64,000 nt of DNA. It comes from Paenilisteria newyorkensis (GTDB lineage Bacteria > Bacillota > Bacilli > Lactobacillales > Listeriaceae). The stretch covers positions 1 through 64,000 of the forward strand of contig NZ_JNFB01000013.1 of assembly GCF_000766145.1 (NCBI RefSeq), given 5' to 3'. Below the pieces are notes generated by a model. That model ran no database searches, was not told where the DNA came from, and saw nothing but the letters and a program-made list of their open reading frames with translations. Made by a program: the position numbers and the translations under genes. Of this stretch, positions 59,571-64,000 are shown piece after piece. The number at the start of each line of letters is the position of its first letter. Within the stretch, counting starts at the first letter, position 1.

Positions 59571-59861
59571 CTAGCAAGCATCAATGAGCGCTCGAAAGCG
59601 ATGTAGCACTTTTTGTTCATAACCCGACAAAAAAGTTTTCTTGCCTTTCGTCAACATCGTGTTCATCCCTGCAAGATGCATCTCCAAAAAATTCAAGATG
59701 AACTGCTTCTTTAAATAGGCATCTAGTCCAGGGGTTTCAATAATTTGTAGCATTTTCTTTACATAATAGCGCTGTATTTTCCGTTTAAAGGGGTTACGAA
59801 CAGCCATACTTTGTAAATCTAGTAGATAAACCGTTCGCCTTAAACAGGAAGCCTCTCCCAT
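59571..59861 (-). CDS. Hypothetical protein, paralogue of the 60156 gene's C-terminal domain
   Basis: A 96-residue basic, helical protein. RTVYLLDLQSMAVRNPFKRK and the end QKVLHRFRALIDAC align with RTIYLLDLQSMAIRNPWKRR and RKVLRHFSFIIGTC of the 60156-60872 product. The ATG at 59861 has GGAAGG upstream. This is a local duplication of a domain unique to this plasmid family. Confidence 0.7.
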   Translation of the reverse strand: MGEASCLRRTVYLLDLQSMAVRNPFKRKIQRYYVKKMLQIIETPGLDAYLKKQFILNFLEMHLAGMNTMLTKGKKTFLSGYEQKVLHRFRALIDAC

Positions 59862-59908
59862 ATACACCACCTTCCTCTCTATTCCGTCTTCTTATTGTTT
59901 CGCTAACA

Positions 59909-60064
59909 TTAAGACTGGAGAATGAAACCTATCACTGCCAACGCGAGCAAAAGCAGTACTATACATGCTAAATAGACTCGAGCTCCTTTTCTGCCACGCA
60001 GTTCGGAAGGAATTCCTAAAATGAGTAATAGAAATAAAATAACCATTGCGATGCTAATTAGCAT
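59909..60064 (-). CDS. Small two-helix membrane protein
   Basis: The minus strand encodes 51 residues with membrane helices at about 2-18 and 32-49 and a basic loop ELRGRKGARVY between them. AAGGTGGGG lies 5-6 nt before the ATG at 60064. It sits between the two paralogues. Function unknown. Confidence 0.65.
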   Translation of the reverse strand: MLISIAMVILFLLLILGIPSELRGRKGARVYLACIVLLLLALAVIGFILQS

Positions 60065-60155
60065 ACAACCCCACCTTGCGCTTCTGATTGCTTCTTTGAC
60101 CTTGCCCTCCTCGCATCCTAATTAGAATTTCCTCCTTTCGACCACTAAGTGTCAC

Positions 60156-60872
60156 CTAGCAAGTACCAATAATAAAACTAAAATGGCGTAACACTTTCCG
60201 CCTATACTCTAGTAAAACGACACTTTTATCCATGAGTAAAAGATAATCTAGTTCTCTTTGTTCATCCTTTAAAAAGGTTACAATCCGTTGCTTTTTCTCG
60301 CTATAATGCAAAGCCTGATTTGCCACAACATCTAGCATTTTTTTGATTTGAATTTGTTGTATTCTCCGCTTCCATGGATTTCGGATAGCCATACTTTGTA
60401 AGTCCAACAGATAGATTGTTCTGCTTAGACGGTTAGCTTGTTCCATGCTCGCTTTCCTCTCTGCTTCCATATTTACCACCTCCCCTTCACCAATAGTGTC
60501 CATTCGTTTTTCCTTCATACATCGATAATGATCTCGCACTAACTCTCTTTTTATGTCCATTAGACATTCATCAAGGTAACCACTGCTCTTCAAATAAGTC
60601 AGGTCATCAGCTTCATCTAGTACCCTTACCCCCGTTGTTTTTTCAAAACGTGTTACTAACGCTCTCATTTCTTCCAAGTGATTCAGTAGTCTTGATATTT
60701 GTTGTTCACCTTCCAACAGCGCTTCCCTAAAGGTATTTGGGAACTCTACTTTATCTTTCTCCATGAGTAGCAGAGTCAATGAAACGATGCACTCCCAAGC
60801 ATCCAAATTCGCTTGCTTCCAATTTATTTGTAAATCTAGTAGTTTGATTCTATTTTCTCGAGACAGGATCAT
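60156..60872 (-). CDS. Hypothetical helical protein with domain shared with 59571
   Basis: A 238-residue, helical, charged cytoplasmic protein. The last 95 residues are the domain shared with the 59571-59861 product. The N-terminal part (EALLEGEQQISRLLNHLEEM-like helices) is unique. No family was recognised. The ribosome site is weak (GAGAGAAG). Confidence 0.7.
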   Translation of the reverse strand: MILSRENRIKLLDLQINWKQANLDAWECIVSLTLLLMEKDKVEFPNTFREALLEGEQQISRLLNHLEEMRALVTRFEKTTGVRVLDEADDLTYLKSSGYLDECLMDIKRELVRDHYRCMKEKRMDTIGEGEVVNMEAERKASMEQANRLSRTIYLLDLQSMAIRNPWKRRIQQIQIKKMLDVVANQALHYSEKKQRIVTFLKDEQRELDYLLLMDKSVVLLEYRRKVLRHFSFIIGTC

Positions 60873-60939
60873 CTTCTCTCATTCCTTTATTTTTTAATTT
60901 TCTTATGGTCTTTTTGATAGACTGACTTTTCATCTTCAG

Positions 60940-62034
60940 CTATAAAAGGGAAATTTTCTCCTCTTCTATAAGATAAGTGAAATGTTCCCGTAAAAACTGA
61001 TCAAATCGCTTGGTATCGACCGCTACAGAAGTATTGTAATCTGGTATCGATTGAATAAAGATAAATCGAATGTTTTGGGGTTGATTTTTGGATAGAAAAC
61101 TTAATAAATAACTCGCATTTTGGTACGTAGAGAACGTTATTAACGCAAATGGAATATACACATCTATTTGCTTATCTGGTAGCTGTGATGCGAGAACAAG
61201 CAAATGATCCAACGACTCTGGCTGATCACCTAGATAATAAGCGGTGCTGTGCTTGGTTGGATACGACTGCTGAATGATCGCCTCTACGTCTAACCATGGA
61301 GGTTCATGCATCCGAATCAAGGCATTCCCATTAAAATGGCACGCTTCATTTTGAATATAGTCCTGCAAGTTTCCTGGCACGTGTTTTTCCAGAAACTCCT
61401 CTGGTACTGCGACTACGCTCGCCACATCCTCTACCTTAGATGCCGCCTCCTGTTTATCTAAAAGAATAGCTTCTTCCATATCTGATGTGACTAACGGTGG
61501 CACATTTTCACTTAGGACTTCCTCTTCTCGCTTCTGCTTTTCCCGACTGCTTGCCAGTGTCCGTATACATGCCTGCCATCCTTCACGAAGCTCTTTTCTG
61601 CGGTAAATAACAAGCATTAGAAACAGAAGTGCCATGAGACTATAAAGCACCAGAGTCAACCATTGAATCCCATACGTTGGTATTTCCTCCGTTACCTGGA
61701 ACAAGACCCATTGACTGTATCCCCACGCCGCTAACAGGCCACCTGCATGCGCTAAAGCGCGCCAAACGACAGCATCCACACGTTCTTTCTTTGTTTTTCT
61801 ACCGATATAAAAACAAAAAACAAAGAAAGCGTACACCACAAGCAGAATGAATAGACCAATAGGTAGCACGAAAGTCTGTACGTCCAAAAAGGATGTATCT
61901 TTAAATCCATGTCCCACTAAATAGCCATAAAAAAGCGCCTGATTCTCTCGGTAGCAGACAACCCCTAGCACCATTAGCGTAGCTAAGATAAGAAAAGCTA
62001 GCGTCTGTATACTACATTTTTTCCAATCCTTCAT
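60940..62034 (-). CDS. Polytopic membrane protein with a large cytoplasmic domain
   Basis: A 364-residue protein with four or five membrane helices in the first 145 residues (about 9-28, 50-73, 90-112, 120-142), then a charged linker and a soluble domain (about 215-364) with ALIRMHEPPWLDVEAIIQQS. It follows the gene at 62050 by 15 bp in the transfer operon. No family was recognised. Confidence 0.7.
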   Translation of the reverse strand: MKDWKKCSIQTLAFLILATLMVLGVVCYRENQALFYGYLVGHGFKDTSFLDVQTFVLPIGLFILLVVYAFFVFCFYIGRKTKKERVDAVVWRALAHAGGLLAAWGYSQWVLFQVTEEIPTYGIQWLTLVLYSLMALLFLMLVIYRRKELREGWQACIRTLASSREKQKREEEVLSENVPPLVTSDMEEAILLDKQEAASKVEDVASVVAVPEEFLEKHVPGNLQDYIQNEACHFNGNALIRMHEPPWLDVEAIIQQSYPTKHSTAYYLGDQPESLDHLLVLASQLPDKQIDVYIPFALITFSTYQNASYLLSFLSKNQPQNIRFIFIQSIPDYNTSVAVDTKRFDQFLREHFTYLIEEEKISLL

Positions 62035-62049
62035 GTTACATCGCCCACC

Positions 62050-62553
62050 TTACATTTTTTCTTTCCCATATTGCTTACGCCAGGCATCTTTCATCCCTTG
62101 AATCCCATGTTGAAAAGCACACCCTGCTTTTTTTACGGTCTCTGATTGCATCCAGATATACCAGAAGCTCATATGGATGGTAGCCATCGCGATAGCTACT
62201 AGCGTCCAGTCCATCGCTTGTGTCCTTGGTAGACCCAAACATAAGGTTCCTACCACGATAATCAGCCCCCACTTAGCAAACAATCGGCTAAAAACGGACG
62301 TTGTTTGAAGCGCTGCTGGTAAAAAGCCGCGAAACGATTTCACTAACATAAGCAACACCATAGCCATTAGTAATAGCCAAGCGACGAGCGATGGCAGATA
62401 CAGTAGCCACGCTTTCAAGTCAGCGTGTTGAAATCCGTTGTCCGTTAAAAAACGATACAAGGCATCTACGACATGCGGATAATACTGCCATCCCGCCACG
62501 ATACAAGCCAATTGCCACATACACCGCGCACTATAAAAACCAATCACTTTCAT
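62050..62553 (-). CDS. Polytopic membrane protein
   Basis: A 167-residue protein with three or four hydrophobic segments (about 8-25, 45-70, 92-110, 115-132) and a basic C-terminal tail. AAAGGATG precedes the ATG. It is part of the transfer operon; no family was recognised. Confidence 0.7.
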   Translation of the reverse strand: MKVIGFYSARCMWQLACIVAGWQYYPHVVDALYRFLTDNGFQHADLKAWLLYLPSLVAWLLLMAMVLLMLVKSFRGFLPAALQTTSVFSRLFAKWGLIIVVGTLCLGLPRTQAMDWTLVAIAMATIHMSFWYIWMQSETVKKAGCAFQHGIQGMKDAWRKQYGKEKM

Positions 62554-62631
62554 TTAAATCATCCTTTCTATCATTTTTTGCACGTCTTCCAATAAAACGA
62601 GACATGCTGTTCCTAAATACATATAGTACAT
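62554..62631 (-). CDS. Very small reading frame in the transfer operon
   Basis: Twenty-five codons (MYYMYLGTACLVLLEDVQKM and RMI at the end) with AAGGGGG about 10 nt before the ATG. It fills the gap between the 62636 and 62050 genes. It is probably translated, but may serve only to keep ribosomes moving to the next gene. Confidence 0.4.
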   Translation of the reverse strand: MYYMYLGTACLVLLEDVQKMIERMI

Positions 62632-62635
62632 CGCT

Positions 62636-63571
62636 CTATTTCCCCCTTATTGACACGTTTTTATTTTCTGGCGTTACCTGGTAAACAGCCTGAGATACCC
62701 CCAACAGCCGACCATCCAAATCAAAATCTACAATAAAAAGCACCTTGTTCACGTACACAAGATGATGCTCCCACGTCGTCAGTGGTTTTAAATAGATATC
62801 TTGTTCTGGTGCAAAATAATCCTTAATCGCTTCCCTCGTTCGTTTATAGAAGGAAAGCTCCCATTCACCTTTTTGATTTACTATTTCCATCAGTTCTATC
62901 AACACTGTCAGGTGTGCTTGGATTTCTTGGCGTTCTTTTTTGCTGTACACATATAACGGTAGCATCGCCTCACATTTCCTTTGCATCTTTGGAATATGAT
63001 CCCCCAGCCACTGCATGGCTATTTCATATGTTTTAATATCAACATGCCCTCGCAACATACCTGCCTGTTCCTTCACACGCGCAATATCTGCTTCTAGTGT
63101 CCGCTTATTATCAGTAGCTTGGGTAGCCTTTGCGAGCCACACCGTGAATAAAATGCCTAACAGAAGGATTGCTCCCAAAACATACATCATGGACCCAACC
63201 CTTCCAACAAGTATAAAACCGATGAAACAAAGGAAAAATGGAAAAATACTAAATAGAGCGCGTTGGATATCTTTCTCCTCGGTATGTCTGATTCCTCTTA
63301 TTTTTTCCAGCATCGCATGGTATAGCTTCGCATAATCTAAATGAATGATGGCGATGACCAAAACAAAAACCACGGCAACACTACCTATCACTAAAAATAG
63401 TCGGAAACTCAAAATAGCGATTTCTCTATCAGGCGCTGATAGTGGTGTCCATGTTTCCAACCACTTGATTGCTAGCCAGAGTACATACTTATCAGCTACG
63501 TTGATGTATAGTATCCCTGCAACAATAGCAATGACCAGGAATTCAAGTAACTGTAATAGCGCCCGTCTCAC
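62636..63571 (-). CDS. Polytopic membrane protein with soluble C-terminus
   Basis: A 311-residue protein with four hydrophobic segments in the first 145 residues (about 8-28, 52-75, 108-122, 128-145) and a helical cytoplasmic domain. It starts at GTG overlapping the stop of the small gene at 63568 (GTGA). It lies at the head of the visible transfer operon. The family is unknown. Confidence 0.7.
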   Translation of the reverse strand: MRRALLQLLEFLVIAIVAGILYINVADKYVLWLAIKWLETWTPLSAPDREIAILSFRLFLVIGSVAVVFVLVIAIIHLDYAKLYHAMLEKIRGIRHTEEKDIQRALFSIFPFFLCFIGFILVGRVGSMMYVLGAILLLGILFTVWLAKATQATDNKRTLEADIARVKEQAGMLRGHVDIKTYEIAMQWLGDHIPKMQRKCEAMLPLYVYSKKERQEIQAHLTVLIELMEIVNQKGEWELSFYKRTREAIKDYFAPEQDIYLKPLTTWEHHLVYVNKVLFIVDFDLDGRLLGVSQAVYQVTPENKNVSIRGK

Positions 63572-63696
63572 CGTGCATCATCCCCTTCGCCTGTGTTAGA
63601 ATCCAATTGACATATTTCCACATCGTAACCACGATTTTTTAAACGAGTGGCTCCTTCCTCCAGCAAGCGCTGTTTGGTATCCAGCATAATGCTCAT
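63568..63696 (-). CDS. Small hypothetical protein (42 codons) in the transfer operon
   Basis: MSIMLDTKQRLLEEGATRLK and following residues. Its ATG overlaps the stop of the 63693 gene (ATGA) and its stop overlaps the GTG of the next, both signs of coupling. TAAGGGGGA lies just upstream; an ATG three codons in has the better spacing (39 residues). Function unknown. Confidence 0.65.
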   Translation of the reverse strand: MSIMLDTKQRLLEEGATRLKNRGYDVEICQLDSNTGEGDDAR

Positions 63697-64000
63697 TCCC
63701 CCTTAGTTGATGCTTCTACTAGTTCAGGATCTTCATAGATATTTTTATAAAAACTAAAAAAGTGTACACGATAACCGTACACTTGGAACGTATAAGCTTT
63801 ACCCTTCTCCAATGTCGCTTGAACGTCTGCTGAATTATGTTTGCCTTTGATAAGGCTATCCGCATTCGCTAACACTTGCACCGTCCCATTCTTCTCTTTT
63901 ACCACCACATAAAAAGTGTCGCTATCACCAGAGCGTTTGTTATACAAATTCTCTACAGTTCCTGAAATGGTTTCCTTATGACCATGTGCTGCAATGGTAT
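63693..64000 (-). CDS. DUF1523-like protein, N-terminus beyond the window
   Basis: The frame is open to the right edge, so only the last 101 residues are seen. It carries TISGTVENLYNKRSGDSDTF, then ANADSLIKGKHNSADVQATL and KGKAYTFQVYGYRVHFFSFY, the pattern of DUF1523-type proteins, small membrane-anchored beta-barrel-like folds of phages and plasmids. It is the first visible gene of the transfer operon. A TTG at 63947 could be mistaken for a start but has no ribosome site. Confidence 0.7.
   Translation of the reverse strand, partial: TIAAHGHKETISGTVENLYNKRSGDSDTFYVVVKEKNGTVQVLANADSLIKGKHNSADVQATLEKGKAYTFQVYGYRVHFFSFYKNIYEDPELVEASTKGE

Noticed and set aside
60050..60112. Twenty-codon minus-strand frame (MRGGQGQRSNQKRKVGLYAN)
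   Set aside because: AGGAGG lies upstream but too far from the ATG, and the sequence includes the ribosome site of the next small gene; coding is not convincing.
1..64000. tRNA or rRNA genes
   Set aside because: No cloverleaf with conserved TTCRANY arm or rRNA core sequence was recognised by eye; a covariance scan could confirm.

Overview
This window looks like about 64 kb of a large conjugative plasmid from a low-GC Gram-positive bacterium (Bacillota). The replication initiator matches the Inc18 family (RepE/RepS/RepR of pAMbeta1, pSM19035 and pIP501). Ribosome binding sites are strong AGGAGG types with some TTG and GTG starts, and the transfer genes are of the Gram-positive type IV secretion kind. 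The genus cannot be fixed from the sequence. No rRNA, tRNA, CRISPR array or intact insertion sequence was recognised.

Layout. 1-5.1 kb: replication and partition. The rep gene lies on the minus strand with an Inc18-style attenuator and antisense RNA in its leader. A ParA/ParB-like pair follows, bracketed by two clusters of AGTATACT-type palindromes. 5.1-15.5 kb: cargo and maintenance. This holds an SOS-controlled uvrX operon (uvrX is frameshifted), a lipase-like toxin candidate with a DUF1433 neighbour, a second ParA-like operon, a secreted peptide, candidate small RNAs and a tyrosine recombinase with inverted-repeat sites. 15.8-24.3 kb: accessory genes. These include an AAA ATPase + DUF4435 pair resembling the PARIS anti-phage system and a large secreted repeat protein coupled to a cysteine-less ArsD-like protein. 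24.3-36.7 kb: a likely leading region with three DNA methyltransferases (one broken at a T10 tract), a membrane-anchored nuclease, many small unknown genes, a repeated hairpin element, a 198-bp hairpin and an unlisted type I holin-like toxin. 36.7-64 kb: the transfer region, almost all on the minus strand. It encodes SSB, thermonuclease, a primase-like protein, a MobL-type relaxase with an upstream oriT candidate, VirB1-, VirB2-, PrgI/VirB3-, VirB4-, VirB6-, VirB8- and VirD4-like components, and an ArdC-like antirestriction protein.

How the parts work together. Rep with its countertranscript RNA sets copy number. ParA and its DNA-binding partner segregate the plasmid, and the same palindromes sit beside both the rep and par promoters, which suggests joint regulation. 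The recombinase probably resolves multimers. Relaxase, coupling protein and the secretion channel transfer one strand. SSB, ArdC and the methyltransferases would help survival in the recipient, and the PARIS-like pair and toxin modules would defend or stabilise the plasmid.

Caution: three genes (uvrX, a Dam-type methylase and a gene at 34.7-35.7 kb) each need only one base change to be intact. Either the plasmid is accumulating frameshifts or the assembly carries small indel errors.
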